This document shows positions 53,347 through 63,733 of a DNA stretch of 64,000 bases, piece after piece. The notes under the pieces are model-generated. The model worked only from the letters and a program-made list of their open reading frames with translations, did no database searches and was not told the origin of the DNA. Both the position numbers and the translations under genes were made by a program. Every line of letters starts with the position of its first letter. The first letter of the stretch is position 1. Source of the DNA: Chitinophagaceae bacterium (GTDB taxonomy: Bacteria > Bacteroidota > Bacteroidia > Chitinophagales > Chitinophagaceae); the NCBI GenBank assembly GCA_016722465.1, contig JADKJC010000001.1, forward strand, positions 1,426,001 to 1,490,000, written 5' to 3'.

Positions 53347-54084
53347 ATGAAAGACAAGTTCTCCCAACAATCATCCTTTTATGCTCAATACCGCCCCGGT
53401 TACCCTGTGGAGCTTTTTGATTTTATTTTACAATTTGTTCCTCATAAAAAAACTGCCTGGGATTGTGCTACCGGCAATGGACAAAGTGCCTTGGCATTAT
53501 CAAAACACTTTGAAAAAGTAATTGCCACCGACATCAGCAGCAAACAGCTTGATAATGCTGAAAAAGCAATGAATGTTTTTTATTCACTTCAGCCAGCAGA
53601 ACATACCGATATTGAAAACAACACGATTGATTTGATAACCGTTGCCCAGGCCATTCACTGGTTTCAGTTTGATGAATTTTATGCAGAGGCAAGAAGGGTT
53701 TCAGCCAGCAATGCTGTACTGGCAGTTTGGTGCTACACATTGCTGCGTATTAATGAGCCTATTAATGAAATCATGGATGAATACCATTTTACTGAATTGG
53801 CCAATTATTGGGATGCAGAAAGAAAATACGTAGATGAGCGCTATCGTAACATTCCCTTCCCATTTGAAAAAATTGAAACCCCTTCTTTTGCCATACAAAA
53901 GCACTGGACCATAGATGAGCTGGAAGGCTATCTCAATACCTGGAGTGCGTTACAAAAATATATTGCAGCCAATGGCTGTAACCCGGTTCCGGAACTCATC
54001 AAAAAGTTAGCACCACATTGGGGCAATGCCGCCAAACAGGAAATTATCTTCCCGATTCACCTGTTGCTGGGTACTATTAAATAA
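53347..54084 (+). CDS. class I SAM-dependent methyltransferase
   Basis: 245 residues from ATG at 53347 (MKDKFSQQSSFYAQYRPGYP); an in-frame upstream start at 53245 gives 34 unrelated residues. SAM-binding motif AWDCATGNGQSALAL (motif I), VIATDISSKQL (II) and DLITVAQAIHWF (IV) are clear. Resembles ubiquinone/menaquinone-type or small-molecule methyltransferases; substrate unknown. A -7-like TATCTTTA sits just before the ATG, which would make the transcript nearly leaderless. Confidence 0.9.
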   Translation: MKDKFSQQSSFYAQYRPGYPVELFDFILQFVPHKKTAWDCATGNGQSALALSKHFEKVIATDISSKQLDNAEKAMNVFYSLQPAEHTDIENNTIDLITVAQAIHWFQFDEFYAEARRVSASNAVLAVWCYTLLRINEPINEIMDEYHFTELANYWDAERKYVDERYRNIPFPFEKIETPSFAIQKHWTIDELEGYLNTWSALQKYIAANGCNPVPELIKKLAPHWGNAAKQEIIFPIHLLLGTIK

Positions 54085-54139
54085 ATAACCCCTTAGCTTT
54101 GCCGCAATTATTTTTATAATCTTAATTTTTTGCTTTCAG

Positions 54140-55225
54140 ATGAAGAACACTCCTTTTACACTAAAACACATTGCCCTCGGTGCTAAAATGGCTGCCTTTG
54201 CAGGATACAATATGCCCATTAGTTATACAGGCATCAATGATGAACATGCAGCAGTACGCAACAATGCCGGCGTATTTGATGTAAGCCACATGGGTGAATT
54301 TATTTTGAAAGGAGAAAACGCCCTGGACCTGATACAAAGAGTTACCAGTAACGATGCATCCAAACTCACCAATGGCAAAGCACAATATAGTTGCCTGCCC
54401 AATAATGAAGGTGGTATAGTGGATGACCTGTTGGTGTACTGTGTGGAAGAAAACAAAGCCTATATGCTGGTAGTAAATGCCAGCAATATTGAAAAAGACT
54501 GGAACTGGATCAGCCAGCACAATGATAAGAATGTAGAAATGCACAATATCAGTGATAAAACCTGTTTGCTTGCCATACAGGGGCCCAACGCTACAAAAAT
54601 TCTGCAACCACTTACCGAATTGGACATCCTGAATTTAAAATATTACACTTTTGTAAAAGGTAGATTTGCCGGTGTTGAAAATGTACTCATCAGCGCAACA
54701 GGGTATACCGGCGCTGGTGGTGTGGAGATTTATTTTGAAGACAAGGATGGCGATGCCGATACAATTTGGAATGCTATTTTTGAGGCAGGCAAAGAAGCCG
54801 GCATCAAACCCATCGGCCTGGGCGCAAGAGATACATTAAGACTTGAAATGGGCTTCTGCTTATATGGCAATGACATTGATGACAGCACTTCTCCACTGGA
54901 AGCCGGCCTTGGCTGGATTACAAAGTTCACCAAAGATTTTACCAACAGGGCTTACCTGGAAAAACAGAAAACAGCAGGGGTAACAAAAAAACTAGTGGGT
55001 TTTGAAATGCTGGAAAAAGGCATTGCCCGCCACGACCATGAAATAAAGGATTTTGAAGGAGGCCTGATAGGCAAGGTTACTTCAGGCACACAATCACCCT
55101 CTTTAGGCAAGGCCATTGCCATGGGTTATGTGGATACAAAATATGCAACGATCGATACAGAGATCTATATCAGCATCCGCAATACATTAATAAAAGCTAA
55201 AGTGGTGAAAATCCCATTTGTATAA
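54140..55225 (+). CDS. gcvT: glycine cleavage system T protein (aminomethyltransferase)
   Basis: 361 residues. Transfers the methylene group of the aminomethyl-lipoyl H protein to tetrahydrofolate, releasing ammonia. Family blocks include [63 protein letters not shown] and [13 protein letters not shown]. Length and both domains are complete. No gcvH or gcvP is present in the window. It is 55 bp after the methyltransferase gene and may be co-transcribed. Confidence 0.97.
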   Translation: MKNTPFTLKHIALGAKMAAFAGYNMPISYTGINDEHAAVRNNAGVFDVSHMGEFILKGENALDLIQRVTSNDASKLTNGKAQYSCLPNNEGGIVDDLLVYCVEENKAYMLVVNASNIEKDWNWISQHNDKNVEMHNISDKTCLLAIQGPNATKILQPLTELDILNLKYYTFVKGRFAGVENVLISATGYTGAGGVEIYFEDKDGDADTIWNAIFEAGKEAGIKPIGLGARDTLRLEMGFCLYGNDIDDSTSPLEAGLGWITKFTKDFTNRAYLEKQKTAGVTKKLVGFEMLEKGIARHDHEIKDFEGGLIGKVTSGTQSPSLGKAIAMGYVDTKYATIDTEIYISIRNTLIKAKVVKIPFV

Positions 55226-55238
55226 TGGATAATTATTT

Positions 55239-55336
55239 AGTTGATAATTGATAATGTTTTAAATTAACTGTATTAAAAAATATTACAAATAAATACAGAT
55301 CGCATTAAAAAAATTATCAATTGTCAATTATCAATT
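55239..55336. repeat. TTGATAATTGATAAT inverted low-complexity repeat
   Basis: TTGATAATTGATAAT-type units (55241-55255) face ATTATCAATTGTCAATTATC-type units (55313-55336), so the region can form a long A/T hairpin between gcvT and the SRPBCC gene. It resembles the other short-unit repeats found in gaps of this genome. Confidence 0.6.
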
Positions 55337-55342
55337 AAAATC

Positions 55343-55828
55343 ATGGTTTCTATCCATCTAACAACTTTAATTGCAGCGCCGGTGGACCGGGTTTTTGATC
55401 TGAGCCGCAGCATCAACCTGCATAAAATATCCACCGCACATACACATGAAAAAGTAGTCGATGGCGTAATGAACGGACTGATCAATGAAGGCGAAACGGT
55501 TACCTGGCAGGCAAAACACCTGTACAAAGAAAGAAGGTTCACTTCCAAAATAACGGCCATGCAACGGCCACATCATTTTACCGATGAAATGATCAAAGGC
55601 GATTTTAAAAGTTTTCGCCACGAACACCACTTTAAACAGATCGAGAATGGAACCATCATGATCGACCTGTTGAAATTTGAAAGCCCCTTCGGCATCATCG
55701 GTAAATTATTCAACCATTTTTATTTGAAAAATTACCTCAGGCAACTCCTGCTTACAAGGAATGAAGTGATCAGGGAATATGCCGAAACAAAAAAATGGGT
55801 TAGCATATTGCCCCCTTCTGCCAGCTAA
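55343..55828 (+). CDS. SRPBCC family protein
   Basis: 161 residues forming one START/Bet v1-like fold: N-terminal HLTTLIAAPVDRVFDLSRS, central TWQAKHLYKERRFTSKI and a long C-terminal helix (YLRQLLLTRNEVIREYAE). Cytoplasmic, no signal peptide. Such proteins bind hydrophobic ligands or modulate enzymes; related ones are annotated as cell-division inhibitors without experimental basis here. Its start follows the A/T repeat by six bases. Confidence 0.88.
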   Translation: MVSIHLTTLIAAPVDRVFDLSRSINLHKISTAHTHEKVVDGVMNGLINEGETVTWQAKHLYKERRFTSKITAMQRPHHFTDEMIKGDFKSFRHEHHFKQIENGTIMIDLLKFESPFGIIGKLFNHFYLKNYLRQLLLTRNEVIREYAETKKWVSILPPSAS

Positions 55829-55903
55829 TAATCCTTTACCACCAGCCAATCATTCACCCTCCCGGCTACCAATACCTGTTTCTACTTTTAAGAAAATAAA
55901 AGT

Positions 55904-56353
55904 ATGAAACTATTACCTGCACTGTTGATTGCTGTTGGTATCACGGGCTTTTTATCCTGCAAAAAGACCGATACTGAAGCACTTTCCAACACACAGCTCC
56001 TCACCAAAAAATCCTGGAAAATGGTTGCACTTACACAAACACTGCCAGGCGGCGAAATGCAGGACATGTTTGCGCCGGTATCTCCATGCTACCAAGATGA
56101 TGAGTTTGTATACCAGGCTAATTTAGTTTTTGAGGCCAATGCAGGCGCTGCCAAATGCAACGATACAGATCCGCAGGTATTTTCATCAGGCACCTGGAAA
56201 TTCATCAACAATGAAACTGCCGTTGAACGCATTGTAACAAGCGGCCTGGGCATTGGCACAACCACCTATTCAGTAACAACCCTTACCGAAACAACATTAA
56301 AACTAAAAGCCACTGATAGTGGTATTGAATACAATCTTAGTTTTTCTCACTAA
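55904..56353 (+). CDS. lipocalin-like lipoprotein
   Basis: 149 residues. Lipobox FLSC followed by KKTDTEA; the mature part starts with LLTKKSWKMVALT, and a TWKFINNETAVERI strand and terminal LKLKATDSGIEYNLSFSH resemble lipocalin_4/5-like domains common in Bacteroidota. One Cys pair (SPCYQDD, AAKCNDTD) could form a disulfide. Envelope location is inferred. It ends 16 bp before the adhesin-like gene. Confidence 0.8.
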   Translation: MKLLPALLIAVGITGFLSCKKTDTEALSNTQLLTKKSWKMVALTQTLPGGEMQDMFAPVSPCYQDDEFVYQANLVFEANAGAAKCNDTDPQVFSSGTWKFINNETAVERIVTSGLGIGTTTYSVTTLTETTLKLKATDSGIEYNLSFSH

Positions 56354-56369
56354 TAAAATAATCACAGAT

Positions 56370-57779
56370 ATGAAATTTATATTCACCATCAGCAGCATTA
56401 TTATTTGCAGCCTTACACATGCCCAGCAAAACGTAGGCATTGGCACCAACAGCCCGGCCGCAAGTGCCATGCTGCATATCAACAGTACCAGCAAGGGTTT
56501 GCTGATACCGAGGTTAAGTTCTGCCCAGCGTACCGCCATTACAAGCCCGGCGAATGGATTGCAGGTATATGATACCAACAGCAATAGTTTCTGGTATTAC
56601 AACAGCAGCACCTGGATTGAAATGGGTGCTGGTGGAGGCGGCGGCACCAACTACTGGAACGACAATGGTTTTGGAAGTATCTATAACAGCAATACACAAA
56701 ATGTGGGTATCGGCACACAGTTTCCTTCGTCAAAACTTACAGTAAGCGGAGATGGTAGTTTTACCGGCAGCGGCATTACTTATGAATACAGTGAGCAGGG
56801 TGGTTACTATTTTAGTGGAGGTGCTATCAACCTTACTACTCCCATATCCGGCATTGAAAGCAGGGCTGTTCGCATTGATGGCAGTAAAATACAATCCTTT
56901 ACGATTGATACGGGCGATCCCTCCGCAGATGATTTTGCATCAGCATTATCCATCAATGCACTGGGCGGCAACCTTGGTATTGGCACCAGTAGCCCTGCAG
57001 CAAATGCAACAGTAACCATTCAAACAGATGCAGATTACAAAACTGCATTGATACTAAAAAATCCTGCCGGCTCTGCCAGCTTTGAAGCTTATGTGGGCGG
57101 ACCTGCTAATGGCAATAGCATTTCACTGGGTACACAAGGTGCCATGCCAATAACATTTTTCACCAATGCTACCAACCGGTTGTATATTAATGATAATGGA
57201 AATATAGGAATTGGCGTTAACAGCCCCACATTTTCTAAACTGGAGATAAGGATTGCCGATGAACAAAGAGGCTGGGCTGTAGGAACTAACAATTACAACA
57301 TGCATACTTTCCTGGGAGGCGCCGGCCGAAGCACTAACAGCGAAGGCTGTTATCTTGGCACAAGCGGTACCATAAGTGGTGGGTCTCCTGTTCCCTTACA
57401 CTTTTTTACCAATGCACAATGGGCGCAAATGACCCTACTGCCCAATGGCAATGTGGGCATCGGCACTACCGATCCTACTTACAAACTTTCGGTGAAAGGC
57501 AATATCCGCAGCACCGAAGTGGTGGTGGAAAGTGGCTGGGCAGATTATGTTTTTGAAAATAACTATCGGTTATTGTCTCTTAACGAAACTGAAAAATACA
57601 TTAATGAGCATAAACACCTGCCGGGCATCCCCTCTGCAGAAGAAATACAAACCAACGGGCTTTCTGTTGGAGAATTACAAACAAAAATGATGGAGAAGAT
57701 AGAAGAACTGACACTGCACATCATCCGGCAGGAAAAAATGATCACCGCTTTACAGGATCAGTTAAAAACAAAAAACTAA
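56370..57779 (+). CDS. secreted adhesin/tail-fibre-like protein with NVGIGT repeats
   Basis: 469 residues from ATG at 56370 (MKFIFTISSIIICSLTHAQQ, signal peptide). Four to five copies of (N)VGIGTxxP / LGIGTSSP / IGIGVNSP mark beta-structured units. The C-terminus carries the Bacteroidota intramolecular-chaperone-like tail: ADYVFENNYRLLSLNETEKY, HLPGIPSAEEIQTNGLSVGE and a terminal coiled coil. Probably exposed at the surface and trimeric. It lies 21 bp before the M4 peptidase gene. Confidence 0.87.
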   Translation: MKFIFTISSIIICSLTHAQQNVGIGTNSPAASAMLHINSTSKGLLIPRLSSAQRTAITSPANGLQVYDTNSNSFWYYNSSTWIEMGAGGGGGTNYWNDNGFGSIYNSNTQNVGIGTQFPSSKLTVSGDGSFTGSGITYEYSEQGGYYFSGGAINLTTPISGIESRAVRIDGSKIQSFTIDTGDPSADDFASALSINALGGNLGIGTSSPAANATVTIQTDADYKTALILKNPAGSASFEAYVGGPANGNSISLGTQGAMPITFFTNATNRLYINDNGNIGIGVNSPTFSKLEIRIADEQRGWAVGTNNYNMHTFLGGAGRSTNSEGCYLGTSGTISGGSPVPLHFFTNAQWAQMTLLPNGNVGIGTTDPTYKLSVKGNIRSTEVVVESGWADYVFENNYRLLSLNETEKYINEHKHLPGIPSAEEIQTNGLSVGELQTKMMEKIEELTLHIIRQEKMITALQDQLKTKN

Positions 57780-57800
57780 ACACTGCAATACTTCCTTGTT

Positions 57801-59786
57801 ATGAAACGGATTATCCTTTTAATGATATCAGTAATTGTTGCAACCGGCTTTTCAACGGCACAGGTAAACGATTTTGTAAAGCATATAGATGGCAAACTCT
57901 TTTATTCAGCTTCAGAAACCGGCTGGGTAAAATTTAATAACAACCTTACCGTTTTACCCGAAAAAGTATTTGAGCAATATGGTGCCTCCTTTGGGCTTGT
58001 AAATGGATTTGGGATGAGGTTAATAAAAACAAACATTGGCACCAATGGTTATACCCACTATAAATTTCAGCAAACCTTTAATGAAGCCGATGTTACAGAT
58101 GGCCATTTTATTATTCATGCACAGTATGCAAAAATAATAAGTGGTAATGGAAAAATTTTTACTCCTGCATTCAAAAAAAATGCTGTTTCGATTACTGAAA
58201 ATACAGCCCTTGCTGCTGCCCTAAAAACGGTGAATGCAATAACCTATGCCTGGCAAAATCCGTTGAAAGAGCAACGCCTCAAACAAAAAACAAAGAACCC
58301 GGCAGCAACTTATTTTCCCAAAGCAACAACAGCTTATTGGTATCAATCAGCCTCCGGTTCTTTACGGCTAACGTATAAATTTTTTATCAATACTATGGAT
58401 GCTGGTCTGTCCTGTATTTGTTATGTAGATGCTTCCTCAGGCACAGTACTTGAAAAAATAACAACAGAATACAACTGTGATATTACCACCGTTAATACTA
58501 ACTGGTATGGCACCCAAATTTTTTTCACCAACGATGTAGGTATTATTGGCAGCAATTACGACCTGGAAGACGACTGCACCCCAAGTGTTTTTTCCGTTTA
58601 CAATGGCGCATTACCGGGAGATGTAATTTATAACACACTAAACAACCAGTGGGTAACTGATGAATACAGGTCTGCTGCTACTACCCTATGGGGCATCAGG
58701 AAAACCTATGACCAGTATTCAAATTTTTTTGGCCGGAACGGACATGACAATGATGGTGGGGACATGGCCATTTACCAGGGTTTTGATTTTGGAACCGGAG
58801 GGATGAGTAATCCCAACAATGCGTCTTACAGTTATGATGGCAATGGCAACAGTGAGTTAAAGTTTGGAACCGGCAGTACGGCTTCTGTTTTAGATGACTG
58901 GAATACCGTTGATATTGTAGCACATGAATATACCCACGGTGTAACACAGTTTGAAGCCAGCCTCGTGTATGCCGGTGAATCCGGTGCCCTGAATGAATCA
59001 TTCAGTGATATTTTCGGCGAATTTTTTGAAGGCAGGATACTAGGGGTAACCGACTGGTTTGTGGGCAAAGACCGGAAATTTACCAATGGTGCACCCAGCC
59101 CGATACGAAGTTTTGCAAATCCTGCTGCAACCAATGTTTCCATTGACGGATATGGCCCTTATAATTTTAACGATCCCAATACTTACCAGGGTACCAATTG
59201 GCTGCCGGTTGCATGTACCCCATCAGCAGCCAACGATAATTGCGGCGTACATACCAACAGCGGCGTACAAAACCACATGGCCTATTTACTGGCAGTTGGG
59301 GGTAATGGCTGGAACAATGGATTAAACAGCCATGCCCCGGCAAACAGCGGTTACCAATGGTCTGTAAGTGGTATTGGGATAGAGAAAATGATAAAAATTG
59401 CCTACAAGGCATTGTGCGATTACATGGGGCCTAATTCCACTCACTTAGATGCCCGGAACGCATGGGTGCTTGCAGCCATTGAGCTATATGGTGAGTGTAG
59501 TATTGAAGCCAACCAAACCGGTAAGGCCTGGTATGCTGTAGGAATTGCCCCTCCTGCCGGAGCCAGTAACAACATCTGCGGTACTTTTGGACTTACCCCC
59601 TTTACTTACACAAAATCAGGTAATATCAACATTGCAACTAATTGCACCGTTGGCATAATAACTAACAATAACAGCATACAATTTATATCAGGCAGTAAGA
59701 TTACAATCGGGCCAAATTTTTCTGCGCTTAATGGGAGCCGGTTTGCTGCAAGGATTAACAGAGACTGCTTTTTTTCAACCTTTTGA
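57801..59786 (+). CDS. M4 family (thermolysin-like) metallopeptidase
   Basis: 661 residues: signal peptide, FTP propeptide-like N-domain (20-200), and an M4 catalytic domain with zinc site H375-E-Y-T-H379 and third ligand E399 (ALNESFSD); the later His lies in CGVHTNSGVQNHMAY. The C-terminal 80 residues (INIATNCTVGIITNNNSIQF) form an adhesin-like beta segment rather than a standard sorting domain. Secreted endopeptidase. A small hairpin at 59862 may terminate it. Confidence 0.94.
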   Translation: MKRIILLMISVIVATGFSTAQVNDFVKHIDGKLFYSASETGWVKFNNNLTVLPEKVFEQYGASFGLVNGFGMRLIKTNIGTNGYTHYKFQQTFNEADVTDGHFIIHAQYAKIISGNGKIFTPAFKKNAVSITENTALAAALKTVNAITYAWQNPLKEQRLKQKTKNPAATYFPKATTAYWYQSASGSLRLTYKFFINTMDAGLSCICYVDASSGTVLEKITTEYNCDITTVNTNWYGTQIFFTNDVGIIGSNYDLEDDCTPSVFSVYNGALPGDVIYNTLNNQWVTDEYRSAATTLWGIRKTYDQYSNFFGRNGHDNDGGDMAIYQGFDFGTGGMSNPNNASYSYDGNGNSELKFGTGSTASVLDDWNTVDIVAHEYTHGVTQFEASLVYAGESGALNESFSDIFGEFFEGRILGVTDWFVGKDRKFTNGAPSPIRSFANPAATNVSIDGYGPYNFNDPNTYQGTNWLPVACTPSAANDNCGVHTNSGVQNHMAYLLAVGGNGWNNGLNSHAPANSGYQWSVSGIGIEKMIKIAYKALCDYMGPNSTHLDARNAWVLAAIELYGECSIEANQTGKAWYAVGIAPPAGASNNICGTFGLTPFTYTKSGNINIATNCTVGIITNNNSIQFISGSKITIGPNFSALNGSRFAARINRDCFFSTF

Positions 59787-59861
59787 TTTATGTAATTCGT
59801 AAACAGGCGTATTAAAATATTCCTGTTACTGATAAAAAAACTTAAACTTGCTGAATGACAG

Positions 59862-59878
59862 GTTGCTTAAAAAGCAAC
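59862..59878 (+). terminator. small hairpin after the M4 peptidase gene
   Basis: Perfect 7 bp stem GTTGCTT / AAGCAAC with an AAA loop, followed a few bases on by an A/T-rich tract (TATATTTTTTATT). Weak intrinsic terminator. Confidence 0.45.
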
Positions 59879-59916
59879 AGTGGTTATATTTTTTATTGTT
59901 ACCAGTTGCTGTATAA

Positions 59917-62916
59917 ATGAAATGGAAAATCACTTTCATAATAATATGCTCCTGCAGCCACCTGGCTGCACAAACATTTCAATATAGAACTTACTCCACC
60001 AAAGAGGGCCTCAGCAGCAATGCGGCTTCATACGCTGTAAAAGACGACCTGGGATTTTTGTGGATCGCCACAGGCAATGGGCTCAACCGTTTTGATGGTA
60101 ATGCCTTTGATCATTTTTTTAATAATCCTTCAAACAGCAACTCCATTGCAAGCAACGAGATCAATAATTTATTTATCGACAGTAAAAAAAATTTGTGGGT
60201 TACCACCATGGCAGGACTCAGCCTGTACCATCCACATACACAAAGCTTCAGCAACTATGCACCGGATACATTGGTACTACCAAAAATCGGGCATCTTTAT
60301 CCTGCCATTGCAGAAGATGAAGCCGGAAATATATGGCTTGGTGGCTGGTATGATCTGCTGCTGTTTGATCCGGCTGCAAAAAAATTTACCAGCACAGGCT
60401 GGGCAGGTTTTGCCGATAAAGTGAAGCCTGCAGATGGGAATCACTCAAGGGTAGTGGTGCTGGCAATCAGGCAAAAAAATAGCCATGAGTTTTGGGTGAT
60501 GACAACCTATGGCCTGTTTAGTGTAAACAAAAAAACGTTGCAGTTCACTTATTATCCTTACCCGGGCATAAAAGATTATTATGGTTGCCAGATGAATTAT
60601 GTGGATGAAAATGGAATTGTCTGGATCGGCACTTATCAGAATGGAATTCTCCATTACAATCCTTCCACAAACCAATGGAAGAGCTACTCAACCCCCGTTG
60701 AGTACAGGCTCAAACCAGGCTGGGACTGGGCTTACGGCATTACAAAATACAATGGCGATACACTCGTATACGGTACCCAAAAAGGGTTGGTGTTTTTATT
60801 AAAGGATCAACAGGCTTTTACCAGCAATGCATTCAACAGTCTGCCACAGGATGCTTATACCTGTATTGTAAAAGATGGGGCATTTAACTGGTTGGTATCA
60901 GCTGCAGGGCTCACAAAGGTTTTTGTTACAAAAAAAAATTTCAACCTGCTGCATCCTGATTTTATAAAAAAACCGGGGAAATTATACCCGCTGCAAAAAG
61001 ACCAGCTGTTTATACTTGCAGACGATGAAACAGGTAACGTTGTAATTTTTGACCGGCAGCACAATCAACATTACAATATAAAAACATCAGAAGGAAAAGA
61101 AGTGAAAGGAAATATTTCTTTTAAAATGATTAGCAATGATATGGCCATCCTTAACACAGATAAAAACCTGTACCACTTCAACATCAAGAGTGCGATGGCC
61201 ACCGGGATCAGTCTGCCCAAAAAAATAAATGATAACAATCCCTGTTTATTAAGAAATATTGTACATAACAATGCCGGCACCATTTGGATAAGAGACAGGC
61301 GACAGGGGATCATAGAATATAAAAATAACCATACAACGTACATCAATATCTGCCGTACAACAGCGCAAACAACTTTTAGCAGTATGTATTTCGACAGTTC
61401 AGCCAATTTGCTGTGGGTAGGGGTAGAAAATGAAGGTGTCTACCTGTATGACCCTGTTTCAAAAACAGTAACACACCATTTGTTTAACATCGCACCTTCG
61501 CAAAAAGGAGCCACCATTACTGCTATTGCCAATGGTGCAAAAGGAATCATCTATGGATGTGATATCAACTATGGCTTGTTTGCTTTTAATTCAATAACAA
61601 AAACATTTAACCGTTTTACCAGTTATGATGGATTGATCAGCAACAATTGTAATTTTATTTGCCGGGATGTAACCGGTAATATGTGGCTGAGCCACTCAGA
61701 AGGTATCAGCCGTTTTGATACTGCTTCAAAAACATTTTCCAATTATCCTGAATTAAAAGAAGCTGCCAACTATGCCGGCTTTATGAGTACAGATAACAAT
61801 GGCAATATTTACCTTCCTTCTCCGCAAGGGTATTATACATGGAATGCTGCAGATTTTTCTATTGCTGCACTCCCGGGTAAATTGTATTTACGCAATGGCA
61901 GCGTTGCTGAAAAATCCTTGCCTGTTGATTCTTCCTACACTTTTTCCTGTCTCCAAAACAACCTCAGTTTCCAGTTTGGATTTTTATGTTTTACTAATGA
62001 TCAGCCGGTATTACTTCAGTATCAGCTCAACAACAGCGAATGGCACCACTTAAAAAATGAGAACACAGTTTCTTTTTCCAATCTTGCACCCAATCATTAC
62101 CTGTTGAATGTTAGGGAGAAAAACAATCCTGCACAATTACTTACCATCCGTTTTGTCATCTCACCTCCATTTTATAAAAGCTGGTGGTTCCTTTTACTGT
62201 CAGCACTGGCAACAGCTGGCATTGTGTTATTTGTTTTTAAAAGAAGGCTGTTTGCATTAAAAAAACAGGCTGCCTTAAAACAGAAAATTGCTGAAACAGA
62301 AATGATGGCATTAAGGGCGCAGATGAATCCGCATTTTATTTTTAACTGCATCAGTAGTATTGATAATTTTATCCTTGACAATGATAAAGACAATGCAAGC
62401 AACTACCTGAATAAATTTGCCAAACTCATCCGCAATATTTTAGACAACAGTAAAAATGAGGTGGTTCCATTCTGGAAAGACTGGGAAACGTTGAAACTAT
62501 ATCTTGAGCTGGAGCAACTGCGTAGCAATGAAAAATTCAGTTTTGCTATGGAAGCGGATGAGACATTATTAAACGGTCATTACAAAATTCCGCCGCTCAT
62601 TATTCAACCCTATATCGAAAATGCCATTCATCATGGGCTCAACCCCTTAACAGGCAAACAGGGGGAACTGTTGCTCAGGGCCAGCTTAAAAGAAAACATA
62701 CTGGAATATTGTATTGAAGACAATGGCATTGGCAGAAAAAAAGCTGCGGAAAAAAACAGTCTTTCACCTTCACACCAAAGCTATGGCATGCAACTCACCA
62801 AAGAAAGAATCGACCTGTTCAATGAACAGGCAGGCAATACGGTTAGTATAAAAGACAGGCATGATAATGAGGGGGCTGCCACCGGAACCACGGTGACCGT
62901 TTTACTAAAAATATAA
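59917..62916 (+). CDS. beta-propeller sensor LytS-type histidine kinase
   Basis: 999 residues: signal peptide, about 660 residues of two-component-regulator propeller repeats (GLSSNAASYAVKDDLGFLWI, NGIVWIGTYQNGILHYNP and others), a Y_Y_Y domain (about 670-745), one membrane helix (about 750-770), and the His_kinase motif MMALRAQMNPHFIFNCISSI with ATPase boxes ENAIHHGLN and DNGIGRKKA. It probably senses extracellular polymer or breakdown products, as related propeller kinases do. It is 13 bp upstream of its LytTR regulator. Confidence 0.93.
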   Translation: MKWKITFIIICSCSHLAAQTFQYRTYSTKEGLSSNAASYAVKDDLGFLWIATGNGLNRFDGNAFDHFFNNPSNSNSIASNEINNLFIDSKKNLWVTTMAGLSLYHPHTQSFSNYAPDTLVLPKIGHLYPAIAEDEAGNIWLGGWYDLLLFDPAAKKFTSTGWAGFADKVKPADGNHSRVVVLAIRQKNSHEFWVMTTYGLFSVNKKTLQFTYYPYPGIKDYYGCQMNYVDENGIVWIGTYQNGILHYNPSTNQWKSYSTPVEYRLKPGWDWAYGITKYNGDTLVYGTQKGLVFLLKDQQAFTSNAFNSLPQDAYTCIVKDGAFNWLVSAAGLTKVFVTKKNFNLLHPDFIKKPGKLYPLQKDQLFILADDETGNVVIFDRQHNQHYNIKTSEGKEVKGNISFKMISNDMAILNTDKNLYHFNIKSAMATGISLPKKINDNNPCLLRNIVHNNAGTIWIRDRRQGIIEYKNNHTTYINICRTTAQTTFSSMYFDSSANLLWVGVENEGVYLYDPVSKTVTHHLFNIAPSQKGATITAIANGAKGIIYGCDINYGLFAFNSITKTFNRFTSYDGLISNNCNFICRDVTGNMWLSHSEGISRFDTASKTFSNYPELKEAANYAGFMSTDNNGNIYLPSPQGYYTWNAADFSIAALPGKLYLRNGSVAEKSLPVDSSYTFSCLQNNLSFQFGFLCFTNDQPVLLQYQLNNSEWHHLKNENTVSFSNLAPNHYLLNVREKNNPAQLLTIRFVISPPFYKSWWFLLLSALATAGIVLFVFKRRLFALKKQAALKQKIAETEMMALRAQMNPHFIFNCISSIDNFILDNDKDNASNYLNKFAKLIRNILDNSKNEVVPFWKDWETLKLYLELEQLRSNEKFSFAMEADETLLNGHYKIPPLIIQPYIENAIHHGLNPLTGKQGELLLRASLKENILEYCIEDNGIGRKKAAEKNSLSPSHQSYGMQLTKERIDLFNEQAGNTVSIKDRHDNEGAATGTTVTVLLKI

Positions 62917-62929
62917 ATCAACAAACAAC

Positions 62930-63694
62930 ATGCTGAATGCAATTTTAATTGATGATGAAAAGAACAGCCGGGATGCCTTGCAAAAAAAATTGCAGGCGCA
63001 TTGCAGCAATGTAAATATTGTGGCAGTATGCAGTAATGGTATGGAAGGTATTACCGCCATCAAAACACATCAACCCAATATTGTTTTTTTAGACATTGAA
63101 ATGCCGCACATGAATGGCTTTACCATGCTGGAGCAATTGCCCGAAAAAAACTTTGCTATCATTTTTACCACAGCCTACAATCAATATGCTATCAATGCTA
63201 TCCGCTATGGCGCTTTTGATTACCTGGTAAAACCGGTTGATGTAAATGAATTAATGGCCGTAGTTAAAAGAGTGGCTGAGAAAAAACAATATCAACATAC
63301 CAGCGAACGGTTGAATATTTTACTGGACCACCTTCAATTACCTGCTGCCGGTAAACCTCAGAAAATTGCCGTATCAACACACGAGGGATTAGAACTGGTG
63401 CCAATAGAAACCATTGTTTACCTGGAAGCCATCGGCAATTACACACAACTCCATTTCACAGCACAAAAGCCTTTGCTGGCTTCCAAAACATTAAAAGAGT
63501 TTGAAGACCTGTTGCAGGATGCAGGATTTTTCCGCATTCACAATGCGTCCCTGGTAAACCTGGTATTTGTAAAAAAATATATCAAGGGTGATGGTGGACA
63601 AGTACAATTAGTAAACAATATTACCCTCGATGTAGCCCGCCGGCGGAAAGAAGAACTGCTGGGAGAACTGATGAAGATTGCACCCAAAATATAA
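62930..63694 (+). CDS. LytTR-family response regulator
   Basis: 254 residues. Receiver with D55 (IVFLDIEMPH), FTTAYNQ and DYLVKPVD; LytTR domain about 143-250 (KIAVSTHEGLELVPIETIVYL, FFRIHNASLVNL). Pairs with the propeller kinase encoded immediately upstream. The sequence closely parallels the regulator at 26257 in layout. Target genes are unknown. Confidence 0.95.
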   Translation: MLNAILIDDEKNSRDALQKKLQAHCSNVNIVAVCSNGMEGITAIKTHQPNIVFLDIEMPHMNGFTMLEQLPEKNFAIIFTTAYNQYAINAIRYGAFDYLVKPVDVNELMAVVKRVAEKKQYQHTSERLNILLDHLQLPAAGKPQKIAVSTHEGLELVPIETIVYLEAIGNYTQLHFTAQKPLLASKTLKEFEDLLQDAGFFRIHNASLVNLVFVKKYIKGDGGQVQLVNNITLDVARRRKEELLGELMKIAPKI

Positions 63695-63733
63695 CAGCCG
63701 CACTATTTAACTCCATTCATTTATTTTTGCGGC

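Noticed and set aside
56370..57779. Tail-fibre-like protein as a sign of a prophage
   Set aside because: It has a signal peptide and the C-terminal tail common in Bacteroidota surface proteins; no phage genes surround it.
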